From the NCBI RefSeq assembly GCF_910591885.1, contig NC_063278.1, positions 7,351,501-7,415,500 of the forward strand: a DNA stretch of 64,000 nucleotides, read 5' to 3'. The notes below the pieces were generated by a model, which was not told the DNA's origin, searched no databases, and saw only the letters and a program-made list of their open reading frames with translations. This document shows positions 52,725 to 63,326 of this stretch, in pieces; within the stretch, counting starts at the first letter, position 1; every line of letters begins with the position of its first letter. Origin of the DNA: Bombus terrestris (lineage: Eukaryota > Arthropoda > Insecta > Hymenoptera > Apidae). Position numbers and translations under genes: made by a program.

Positions 52725-54914
52725 AAATTATGAGAAGGGAAAGAGCAAAGGGGGAAGTACGTTAACTTGGGCGAATTTAATTTACGAGCCAACCGTTGGC
52801 GCAATCGTTACAACACTTCTTCGCTAGCTACCGTCCCTTATTAAACAGCCAGGGTGTGTGGGAAATTGGAAACGCTAGGGTCGTCTGGGTGACCGGTACG
52901 GGCCACTGTTACAGGTGTTCGACAGACGCACGTGAGAATGTGTCACAGGTGCGCTGCCCTTACGCTCGCCTAACTATGGACAGAGCTCCCTTTACTATTG
53001 TATCGTAAATGGTGATTATCTTTTATGCGAAGGGTAGTCTAGAAAGTCAAGCGTTTTAGCTTGTTGCAACACTGTCATGCAGGCGTTGCATCCTTTCACC
53101 TTGAAACTTTTAATAGTGTGGCCTGTGAGACACTCTGCCAAGTCGTACTAAATATAGTACTGTAAGTTTTATTTCTTATATTTCGTACAAGCGTGAGCGA
53201 GCCCGAGTATTTCTAATTTCCAAAAGTTATCAGGTTCGCGATCCTCGTATCTTTGAACGAACAACAGCGAATGTAAATCTGAAATAAATGGACAATAGAT
53301 AATAATGGCGAATAACGACGAACGACCACGAAGATGGAGTTTTCGTCGGCCTTCGCCGTTTGGAGGTCAGCCACGTTCTCTCGATCGAAGAGAAGAACGC
53401 TACCGGTAATAAAATGGTCCACGGTAGTCTCGACACGCGAGCCATTAATTAATCCATTAGGTGAAGTTCAGTCGGCCAGCCATCTCCTGTTTCGAGTGTA
53501 AACTCCTCCCTCTCTTTCCCTCGCCTCCATTTTTTTCGTGGCTGAAAGCCAGACACACGTTATACACCAGATGCGAGAGAGAGATAATTAATCCCTGGCG
53601 AAATAAGAAACGAATATTGCGTTGCGAATTCCATTTTATTGTCGGTACACTCTTCTCGCCGCGCTATTCTTTATTTTCGCGAGCCGCCACGAACTCGAAC
53701 CCAAACTCCAACTCCAACTTGTACCACGGCTACCGTGCACGCGTTTCTTCGCGATTCAGCCTCTCGCCCGGTTCTTCCTTTATATTTTTAACCCCGCCGA
53801 CGTTTATGCCTCCTGTAAACATCGAACCCACCCGGCTGTAGACCTTCGACGTTGCCTTAACCCTTTCTGCCTTTCAGAGCGGCGCTAATGCACCTCCGGT
53901 AGCCGTTTCGTGACGCGAAAATAACCTGAAACCTGTCGATATTCCGTGAAACCATGGAAAAATCTATACGCAAACAGTGTGCAATCGGTGAAATTCTCGC
54001 GATTTTCATCATAGAAGGTAGAAATATAACTTCAATTTCTGGCTTTGGTTCTGATATTTTAACGCGCTTTTAACACCAGAACCATTGTCGAGGGTTGCGG
54101 CGTAAAATTTACGCCAAAGAACTGAAAATAGCAGGCGGTATGGAAGAATGTCCGACGGACGGGGGAAAGTAAAATTTTGTGCATGTACAGTGAAACGTCA
54201 TTTATGCAACGCTATTTAATAGGAGGAAATTTTGTTCAGTGACTCTTCTGAGTTTTAGTCGTCCCATGATACGTACAGATTAGTGGAGTTTCACTGCACC
54301 GTCGAAGATGTATCTTCACAAATCCCCGAGACTGTACTCCGAAGAATTCGAAAACTGATCGCTTTGATCCCACCACGCGTGCCATACTTCGACTACATAT
54401 TAATATAACACGATGATCGTTTCTCGAGAACGAATTATTCCACGCCAGTAACGCAACGTTGTTTCTCGAATAGAGGAAAAACCCGAGGAGATTCTCTAAT
54501 TTGCCTACAATAGGGTCATCAACGAACACGTTCACGGAATCGCGTCACCGTCTATATCACGGAATAACAAAGTTCTTTTGCATGTCTCTGAACACGTAAT
54601 TCCTCGTCCTTTCGTTCGTGTAATTCCGGAGGAATAATCCTGGAAGAATAATTCTGGAAGAATATACCGAACGATCGTAAAACGTGTGGTTGTTTCGTCA
54701 CGTCGAGGAACGTTTCGTCGATAGGAACCGAGCGCGGGAAACTGGATTGGCGAAACGAGACTGTGCAGGTGAGTGATGAGAACCCTTTTGTAGCAGTTTG
54801 AGGAGCGACAGAGGGCTGGTCTCTGTCGGCCGTCCAGACAAAACCGGCGTGGGAGCGAATGCACGCAGGCTCCCACGGGCGTGCATTGTGCGTGATACGC
54901 ATCTATACGTCATT

Positions 54915-54944
54915 TACCTACCTACCTACCTACCTACCTACCTA
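54915..54944. repeat. (TACC)n microsatellite
   Basis: Seven tetranucleotide units in tandem. Frames through it produce Thr-Tyr-Leu-Pro repeats and are artefacts. Confidence 0.95.
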
Positions 54945-55072
54945 TGCCACTCTGCCAACGTTCTCCCGTTCTCTTCGTCTATGGGGTCACCGATAGTCTC
55001 ATGCTCGCAACACTTTTCTCCACTTTTAACCCCTTTTTCACGCTTCTCCACTTTCCATGATCCTCGTTTTTA

Positions 55073-55090
55073 TTTTTTTTTTTTTTTTTT
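55073..55090. repeat. poly(T) tract
   Basis: Eighteen consecutive T, preceded by a T/C-rich stretch. No retroposon body or target duplication is recognised beside it. Confidence 0.9.
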
Positions 55091-56363
55091 ATCTTCATAG
55101 GACGACGCACACTTTGATCAATTCGATACTAGATCTTTGACAGATGTTCTGTAGCGTAGGGAGGAGCCGGCTTCGAGATTTTTCGATCGATCGGAACACT
55201 TCAAATTTCCTCTATCCGTCGGTTTTCCATCGCTTCACTTTGTTGCTATAATCGTTCGCGCAACTCTGCATTTACGTTGGTTGTTCATCAGTCGAATTGT
55301 TAGCAGATGCTTCGTTCCCAGAAAGCGGAGAAGCGAAGCAAATTTGATCCATTCGATTTTAGAATGTCAAACGCGTTCCGATCAACGCGAATATGATGGC
55401 GTACGATGCGATTAATTTTTAAACTAACGACAAAGAAGAACTTTATTCTTTTACGTTCCGCGTAGTAACCGAGTCGTTGAGAGGCCACAGCGACCACGCT
55501 AATCAACCGTGTAAATTGAAAAATAAAGGAACACGATGTAGCGAACATTGTTTTTTAAGCAAAATTTGCCATTTACTGTTATGCCATTTCCTCGCGATAA
55601 ATAGCCTCGTGCAAGTAAATCATCCGTTTTTTGACAATTCAACGTTAATTATGTTATGTATGTAATGAAATGGAGAAATTGACAAAAAGCGGAGTCGATC
55701 GCTTTGGCTTTGAGAGCCAAGGCTAATAATGGACACGATTCTCTTCACTCTGTTTCATGGTTTTCTTTTTGTTGCTTTTGTGGCGGCAACCCTTTGATTT
55801 TCGCGTAAGACTGGATTGATTTCTGGCAAGGACAAAGGAAGAGAATCTGGTTCTTCGATAGAACCAGCTAATAATCGAGGTGATTTTCGGTGCGTCCTGC
55901 GCCCTCTGTAACGAGTCGGTAGTCGGTAGAAAGGATAGGCCGAGGGGCAATTAATTAAATCGAGGCAAATAAGCCTTTAGAAGGTTGATCGCCGTCAGGC
56001 ATCGAAGACAGTCGGTCCTGGGATCGACGGAGGCGCTAATCGTCGCCCGAAGCTATCATTAGTCGTTGCTTTCACCCCACTCGTGTTCGCCGCTCGTTTA
56101 TTGCCATTATTCGCATGCGGGAGACACTCTTCTGTTCCTTCTTCGCATGCCTCCCGTCAAATGCCTACACGTCTGCACCTTTGTACGTCGATTTCGATCC
56201 CTTCTCACGAATCTTGCCTTTAAATTCTCCAAAAATTCTTCCCATAAAAAAAGTTCAAAGAATCTTAGATTGCCTACGTGTTCGGTGACAGTTGGGCCTT
56301 TCACAGGTCGAGCCGATCGACTCTACTTTTTGTCAATTTCTCAATTTCATTTACGTAAGTATT

Positions 56364-56754
56364 CGTAGCGGCACATAAACTAAAGGACAGTCCAAATCAT
56401 GTTGTTGTTTTGCCTCGGAGTAGCAATATCGTTAAGATGCACATAATGCAATAATAAATACATTTCGGGCAAAACAATGTCGCCGTTACGTGCAACCCTC
56501 GAACGAAGACGAATTTTAATTTTCCGGCTCTCCCTCGACTAGTATAAATAGACGGACGCGATAGTAAGGATTTCAGTATCTACCAAGTATCTATCAGTTA
56601 CCAACGAATTATCAACGATTGTTTTATCTATTTTAACGAATTTGTTAGTATGGGCGATTATTGTCTATGTTAATTTATCATTTTAAATATACTTGACGGT
56701 TTTCAACAATTAGCAATCTCGTCTTATAAAATTCACGATCAACCATCCTCTACA
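56364..56754 (+). mobile_element. solo LTR (copy B) of the same unnamed LTR retrotransposon, with 4-bp TSD
   Basis: A 391-bp homologue of 30602-30986 in the same orientation, diverged by many substitutions and small indels. It is bracketed by the 4-bp repeat TATT (56360-56363 and 56755-56758), ends CTCTACA and begins CGTAGCGGCACAT where copy A begins GGTAGCAGCACAT. It has a better TATA box (gtataaatag, about 56542) followed about 25-30 bases later by a TCAGT initiator-like motif, the arthropod core-promoter layout. No reverse transcriptase or integrase sequence adjoins it. Confidence 0.82.
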
Positions 56755-56830
56755 TATTTGATAGACGTCCAATTCTTCGCTTCGTATGTACTGTAAGAAA
56801 ATGAGACAAATAACGACCTGAAACTATTAA

Positions 56831-57148
56831 TATACAGGGTGTAATAGAACGTGTGATGTTCATTTCGGGGGCTGATTGTACACGGAGAAACAACGAGAAG
56901 AATTTATACAAACATATGCTTCGTCCGTCTTCGTTTATGAGATACGACGAACTTTTTGTTTCGATTCTGTGTTATCTAATTATCTTTGGCTAAAAATGAC
57001 CACCTTGTGTCTCAAGGTAAGCCTGTAGACGTCTAGTCACGAATCCGCTTACACTTTAACCGACTCCTAGTGTTTCTTGGATTTCTCGAATTTTTCGAAA
57101 AGCTTGTTCTGCTCTGCATCTGAGTGTTTTAATATTATCAATGGATGT
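56831..57148 (-). pseudogene. 3' end of a decayed Tc1/mariner-superfamily transposon
   Basis: On the minus strand one frame from 57148 to 56990 reads TSIDNIKTLRCRAEQAFRKI, then REIQETLGVG, a stop, and SVSGFVTRRLQAYLETQGGHF followed directly by TAG. The pattern of Leu/Arg spacing and the terminal R-R-L-x-A-x-L-E-x-x-GGHF resembles the C-terminus of arthropod transposases that end in GGHFEHLL. About 150 bases beyond the stop lies TATACAGGGTGT (56831-56842), a plausible terminal inverted repeat. One internal stop and the missing EHLL show that it is dead. The upstream part of the transposase was not recognised. The subfamily is uncertain. Confidence 0.5.
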
Positions 57149-58680
57149 GGTTTACAAAATTCGTTATATCTCATAAAGACAGACACAGCATGTCTACGTG
57201 AACATTTTCGTTATCTTTAGGTCTACAATCAGCTGCCGTAATAGGTTCCACATGTTCTGTTACAACCAACACTTATCGACAAACTGCATTTTCGTCAAGA
57301 ACCTTGAAATATCGACGATATTATCGACTGTCCGAGGACATTCTAAAGTACGTCTAAAATACAGTAATTTGTAAAGTCATAATCCTTCCCTATTTGTCAA
57401 TTACTCTTGGTTCATAGCTTGAGCAAGGATGGATTAAGAGAGGTAAAATGAAAGCATAAACGTCAATACGCAGGATGCTGGGTGGTAACGGTCAGTGAAA
57501 CCGACTCGAGAAACACGACGAACCGGCATCCACCAGTCTAACCAAGCTCGAACGTCAATGAAAGCTAAGGTCGATCCTTTCATATTCACGCTCCATTAAT
57601 GATCTCGTTGCTCGTTGCTCGATCGTGACACGGTTTCGCGAATGAATCGCTGCTGGATTTTCGTGCGTCACCGCCTACGTACTATCTCACGCTTTCCACC
57701 ACCAACGATTTTCCACGGTGCGTAGGGAAAGGCCACCGGTAGCCGGGGATAGCGACGTTAATCGACCGTTCGTTAGTCGTATTTTCAGCTGTATCTGAAT
57801 CGTATCTAAGAATTCCGGTTTTTACGCGAGCTGGTATCGCGAGCGAGCGCTCAATTGCCCTCGCGTTGCGCAAACGCGTGATTTCATTGAGCGAACGGCC
57901 GCACGCTGGCCCGTTTCCCTTTTCACGCTGGCGATCCAATTCACCGTGCAAGCGCGAGCTCTATTAGCTTTTTAATTCGCGGCGCGCGTTTGTTTCCGGC
58001 GGCGTGCGTGGAAAAAACAGGCCGCTCCAGGCTGCACCGGTGCGCGCAGACCATTCAAGAGTTTGCGCGTACAAGTCGCGGGGCTTCGTTGAGAAAATAA
58101 GAGAGCAGGCGGTGTGGCGGGGCAGCCGTTGAGTCGCGAGACGCTGTGAATGATCGATGGCGCCGGAAGTTGGCCGCTCGATCGCCGGGGAACCGATTAA
58201 GGCCGATTTTCCTGTCGGTTGCTACTGGTTCCGCTAAGAAGTCGTTAGAATGGACGCTCGTTTCGATGGGAAAATTGACCTTGTTTTTTCCTCTTGCAAT
58301 TGCTTAGAAGAATATGTAACTCGATAAAAGGTCGCGCTCACCATAAATCGAAACGTAGAGAAAGGCGATGATATTACGAATATTATTTTACCAAACTTGT
58401 CTTAGAATTCGTCGTTCGTTCTTTTCGACATGGAACACGCATGGCGTGTCTAGACGATAAAATCTGAAAATATGTAAAAAGTGGAACATAGATTATACGG
58501 ATAGATGTAGGTTGTATGAATAGTTGATAGAGTCCAGGTTAACTTACGATCGTCGTGTCCAGTTTGTACGCGTTTTCTTTATGTGTAAATTTGGTGTTTT
58601 GTGTAAGGTCAGTGTTTAAAACTGGAAGTCATCGCAAAGTTTCAAAGCAAGCGGAAATAGAAGATATATTTACATATAAA

Positions 58681-58716
58681 TACACATATACATATATATA
58701 TATATAATGCATATAA
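58681..58716. repeat. (TA)n-rich microsatellite
   Basis: A run of TA dinucleotides with CA interruptions. Nothing else was recognised around it. Confidence 0.85.
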
Positions 58717-60318
58717 AAAGTGAATTCGATCAATACGTCTTATGAGGCTCGGTACTGTATTTTTCATTTTCATTATATTTCCCAACAATTGTTAATTTTC
58801 GTAAAATTCTTTATCAATCCACGCTATCTTAAAACTCGATACCCTGTCTCAATTATCCCAAAGGAAGATACGAAAGGATCAAAGAGCCAAGAGGAACGAG
58901 AATGCAAACAAAGTGCAGTCGATCGAGCATCGAGCTCGATTGTTAATTAAACCACGCCAGGAATCTCTCTCTCTTTCTCTCTTTGATGAGGTGGATGAGC
59001 AAAGTATGGCGTCGCCTCTGGTGGAAAGGGAGGAAGACAATGCCAGATAACGCTATGTACGGCACATTGTGCACGCGTTTCGGCATGTTACCGAGCGATC
59101 GCTGGTCGAGGTTGCGCAGGAACGCGCAACGACGACGACCTCTTTTACCTGTGCCTCGTGTGCTCTTGTTCCCCTGGCCGTTCCAAGTTCACGCATCGCC
59201 GGCCACCGGCGATTTTTCACCAACTCCGACCGTGATCCAAGATAAAAATACCACGTTCGTATCGACCCATGCGAATTCATCCGTCTCCTCTTCGGCTCCT
59301 GGTTCTCGCGTGGTTACCGTAGTTTGTAACTTGTATCGTACAACGCGGTCGCTATTTTCCAGTCAGCGCACAGTGGTCTGTAGGCGAAATTTTTTAATGT
59401 CTCGGTGGATCAAAGAAGATAATTTAACGTAGTTGAAAACATAATAATAATGATAATGATAAAAATGATTTGTTAGTCCGTAAATTCCTCGATGCTTCCG
59501 AAGTTTCGTCATTTTTATAAAGTTGTTGAAATCACTTTCTAAACAGGCCAATAACGCATTATCGTTCTTTACATTGCTAGATTTTATTGCGATAAATATA
59601 CATTGTTCTTATTCCATCCGTGAATCGGTATTTATGACGACTACAATGATCAATCCTCTATCTTTTCCATTTATTTTCAACATATTAAGATTCGTTAATA
59701 ACAGCAGTTATAATAAATGGAAATAAATTTTGTCCGTGTATCTCGACTCTGGTTTCAATTTGTATCGGTCTGATTTACATATTTTATGAACCAACCAGCA
59801 CTGTAATAGCAAAGCGATTGTTTTATCAGATATAATCATACGGTATGGTGAACGGTGCATGGGATTTTGGGTGGGATCGCGCGATCCTTGGGACTCGGGG
59901 CAGTTGTAAGGTTGATCGTTTCTCGGATAACCATTCTTCTTATATGAGAATCGTTCGAGAGCGATAAAACGAAACCTTTTGTTGCGGCCATATCGCGCTT
60001 ATTGTACGGATAGCTTTCAGACAGACTCGGTATGTAGTCCATTCATGTGATCATGAACGATGATGCTACATTTCCGAGGAACATACGTGTATGTATTTAG
60101 ATTCACGTGGCAACGAGGGAGAACGCGCGAATCTTCTAATTACATTTCATACACCATTTCCATCAACTTCATGCTTTAATTAAACACAATCCTCCTATGA
60201 TGTAACGATAAATACAGTAATTGTGTAATACTATAAATATCCTGGTAAAAAACAGTTGAAATGTGTCGAACAGAAATTAAAGTTGTTAGAGTAATAAGTA
60301 TCTCGTTTACCTTAAAAT

Positions 60319-60334
60319 AAAAAAAAAAAAAAAA
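60319..60334. repeat. poly(A) tract
   Basis: Sixteen consecutive A. I looked for a retroposon body upstream and found none recognisable. Confidence 0.85.
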
Positions 60335-60478
60335 TGTAAAAAGAAAACAAACACGGAAAATGATCAATTATCTTTTAATTTATTTCTGTAATTAGCGTTT
60401 TAACGTAACTATGTAATAAAGTTCCATTTCAATCGAGTCTCTCGAAAAGTCGATTTCTCGACCAGTCGAGCAGAGTCT

Positions 60479-60496
60479 CCGACTCTTTGGAGTCGG
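60479..60496. other. perfect 7-bp stem, 4-base loop
   Basis: CCGACTC-TTTG-GAGTCGG inside a CpG-rich stretch (60430-60700) rich in TCGA motifs. No T-run follows, so it is not a terminator-like structure. Its meaning is unknown and chance is likely. Confidence 0.4.
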
Positions 60497-61418
60497 CTCG
60501 GTTCGACTCGTCGCTACACCGGGAGCACCGAAGCGTACTTCCACCTCTCGCTGCTGCCCTCTTCGCGCAGGTCGTGGCTGACCTCTGTGCCTCGAAAACG
60601 ATCCAACGTCGTTCCACTTGCTCGCGATACGCCGACGTAACCCGACGAACACGATGACGAAACGCGTTCGCGCTTCTCGACACCGCCGAAATTAGACTCT
60701 GCCCCTGTCCTCCCGCTCCTTTTGCCTTTTTCTCTACCTCTCTAGCAGCGCTTTTTCTTTGAACTCATTCAGGAAAGACGTAAGAACGCACGACGATGGA
60801 ACGCTGGTAGAAAATTGGCTGGAAGTGGAGCAAAAGTTTCCTCTTTGATCTTTCCGGCATTTTATTTCCAAGTATTCGAATCTTAACGTACTCGCTGCTG
60901 TTAAAATATGGCTACATCGTCTTTGGCATTGCATATCCTTTTCGTCGCAGATGTCCTTGTTTTAAGTACTTATCGCTGTTCCAACTCACTGCTTTCGAAT
61001 ACATTGCGTACTTCACAGTCGCGACGAATAATTGGGTCCACCATCGTACGATTCTCCTGTAGATACGATATTATGTTCATTGCGATTGAATTTGCAGAAT
61101 TATATATATAAATCTGCTCATTGTACGTTATATAATTCATATATAGATTTATGCACGTAGTCTCTGCGTCAATTTTTTGACTAGCAATCGCTGTTTCAAC
61201 TCACTGCGTTTTGTAACTTGCAAAGGTATTCGATGAAAACGTGCGAAAAATAAAAATACGACAATCGTATGAGCGATATTACTCGAATAATCGCATAGAC
61301 GGAGTATTCGGACTTTAGGAAAGTACTTTTAACCTGAAAAACGTTCAACCTCTTCTGTGAACGAAAGAATCGATAAATTTAGTAAATTACTCCAAAGGAA
61401 GTTCGTCTCTAACGAAAA

Positions 61419-61442
61419 TTTTTTTCTCTGTTTCAGGTAAGT
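61419..61442 (+). promoter_or_regulatory. recursive (ratchet) splice site inside the giant intron
   Basis: A pyrimidine tract (tttttttctctgtttcag, ending at 61436) forms a strong 3' splice site. It is followed with no intervening base by GTAAGT (61437-61442), a perfect 5' splice site. Fused acceptor-donor sites of the form (Y)nNCAG|GTAAGT are the established hallmark of zero-length-exon recursive splicing in long Drosophila introns. It lies on the host strand, about 48.8 kb downstream of the donor at 12655. Splicing there would regenerate a donor and let the intron be removed in steps. I found no other fused site of this quality in the window. Confidence 0.7.
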
Positions 61443-62676
61443 CAAACCTCTACAATTCTGGTGGAGTGTAAAAATGGACGACCATAGGTTATTCTCGACG
61501 ACTCAACAGATTGTTATTGGTAGGTTCGAACACGGCAGATTTACAGAGAATCGGAGTACCGTGATTTTTTATTCGAGCAAAGAGACAGAGACGCGCTTTA
61601 TAAACACGAAGAACACAATGGTACCGCGAGGTTCTCGCTACGTACAAGGTTTGGTTGGGTACGTTTGAGGTGTGCTCATGTAGATAAGCTCCGATAATGA
61701 CCGGACGTGTGCTCACCCAGCCAGAACTCTGCGAACTCCCTCCGTACGTCCTCCTCCTTCACCACCTCCTCCTTGTCCTCCACCTCTTGCTCCACCTTGT
61801 TGTGTTCTCTGTGACCACGTTTCTTCTTCTTTGCCATAGTCTTCTTCGGGGTCCTTCGGTATACTTACGAGGGGACACACACGTGTCAGCTTCGTGCACG
61901 CCACCTCCAGTGCCCGTACCCGTGAACACGAGCCTTCTGATTCCTGTTTCATGGAAATAGACCGAAGTGCCCGCTCCACCGACTTTAACAACGACTTTTT
62001 TTTTACCTTTCGTGGAAATTATTCCGGGTTTCGTGTAATAATTATATCGATTTTTTTTTTTTACAAGGAGACATAACGACCATATGTTTCGATTTAAGTT
62101 CCCGATTTTTATATCGTTCGACGATTAGATTCATGTTTTAAGGCAGCAAATTCAAAGGCAAGCTACCTCTGTATGGAATTTTAATTTTAACGTTTTGTCG
62201 TCCGCGTAAATTTACTAGAAACTTTAACCAGTAGCCGGCGTTGTTTTTTTTTCTTTTTTTCTTGTAGAGAGCATGAAATTTGCAAACTGAGTAAATTTTA
62301 CGTCGATTTGCGCGTGACACCAATGTAGCGTCACCGGACACTAGAATTTGACCTGCATTTGACAACACGGACGTCGGAGCCATCGGACGTGAAAGTGTTA
62401 ATTATAGCTTTCATTCCAGATTATCAGATTGCTCGTTACTGAACAGAGATTCCGAGTAATATTTCAATATTTTCCTTCAAACATAGTATTAAAGCAAATC
62501 AATCGCATTAGTATCTTCTAAGTATTCAATATGATAAGAAAAACGCATATTATGTGTACAAACGAGTAATCCAAATTGTTCAGTGAAGCTCAAAATATCC
62601 TTTCTATACCTTTAAGTCATCTAAATATCAGGAAAAAGATGAATTTCGTCACTGTAAATTTAGTAAAAATAATTTC

Positions 62677-62882
62677 GACAGTGCAGTGATTAGCGCCTTA
62701 GGTTACGGACGTTCGAAACCCGGGTTCGAATCCCGGCAACCGCAGTCCGATTTTTCTTCTACGCAATTAAATTAGGAAGAAAATTAGCAGTACCCCAGCA
62801 GCCACGTCTACAGCCCCTAGCAACAATTACTCCGGGCGAGGACCAGCGACAATTCTATCACGAACAACATATACCATCTTCA
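62677..62882 (+). repeat. 5' LTR (truncated) of the miniature element
   Basis: It begins within the tRNA-like module (homology starts at cgacagtgcag) and ends ...ATCTTCA at 62882. The B box GGTTCGAATCC (62723-62733) is perfect, and a TTTTT run follows at 62751-62755. The A-box region (CAGTGCAGTGA, 62679-62689) has three departures from consensus. Confidence 0.85.
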
Positions 62883-62885
62883 AAC

Positions 62886-62903
62886 TGGTGACCCCGACGT
62901 GAT
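62886..62903 (+). other. primer-binding site complementary to tRNA-Trp
   Basis: TGGTGACCCCGACGTGAT is the exact complement of the 3' end of animal tRNA-Trp (…ATCACGTCGGGGTCA plus CCA). It starts three bases after the LTR's CA end, the standard placement for minus-strand priming. The match rests on my knowledge of the conserved tRNA-Trp sequence. The tRNA gene itself is not in this window. Confidence 0.85.
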
Positions 62904-63326
62904 CGACAGCGAAAAAAGCACTACGTGATAATAGCACTATCGAGACTTCCATCATCGCGAATCTAAGACTGTAGCAAGCTGAAGGTACCGCTACGACGAA
63001 CACGGAACGGCCCTTCCATCTTCAGCAAACCTCAACACCTCACCTCCGACCGACGCGCAAATGCAGGTGACTGGATACGAGACGATGACCGACCAAGTCA
63101 GCAGTGATGTAGCCATCGCAAAGTTCATGGGCATCGCCACCAGCACGTCATACTAAAAAGAAGAAGAACAGAGGCCTACGACCGTACGCGGAACGCCCCG
63201 CACCGTACCGAGAGGTATATCCATGGCCACATCGAAGGCATCGCGCAACATCTGCAAGGATTGGACAACAATCGGCTGACACTTTACCACACTAAGATTA
63301 TAACGTTATCACTGGTAAGGGGGTAC

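Noticed and set aside
54766..54774. CAG|GTGAGT, considered as a second recursive splice site
   Set aside because: The 40 bases upstream are purine-rich (cgaaacgagactgtg), so there is no acceptor polypyrimidine tract.
57013..57022. AAG|GTAAGC, considered as a recursive splice site
   Set aside because: It lacks CAG and a pyrimidine tract, and the bases are part of the transposase relic on the other strand.
58983..59432. 149-codon plus-strand frame after a CT-rich tract, considered as an alternative first exon
   Set aside because: The acceptor-like site (gatgag) is poor. The Arg/Trp-rich start followed by Ser/Thr-rich sequence matches nothing, and phase to the host exons is unsupported.
55073..60334. 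Poly(T) at 55073 and poly(A) at 60319, considered as retroposon tails
   Set aside because: No target duplications, SINE/LINE body or processed-gene sequence was recognised next to either tract.
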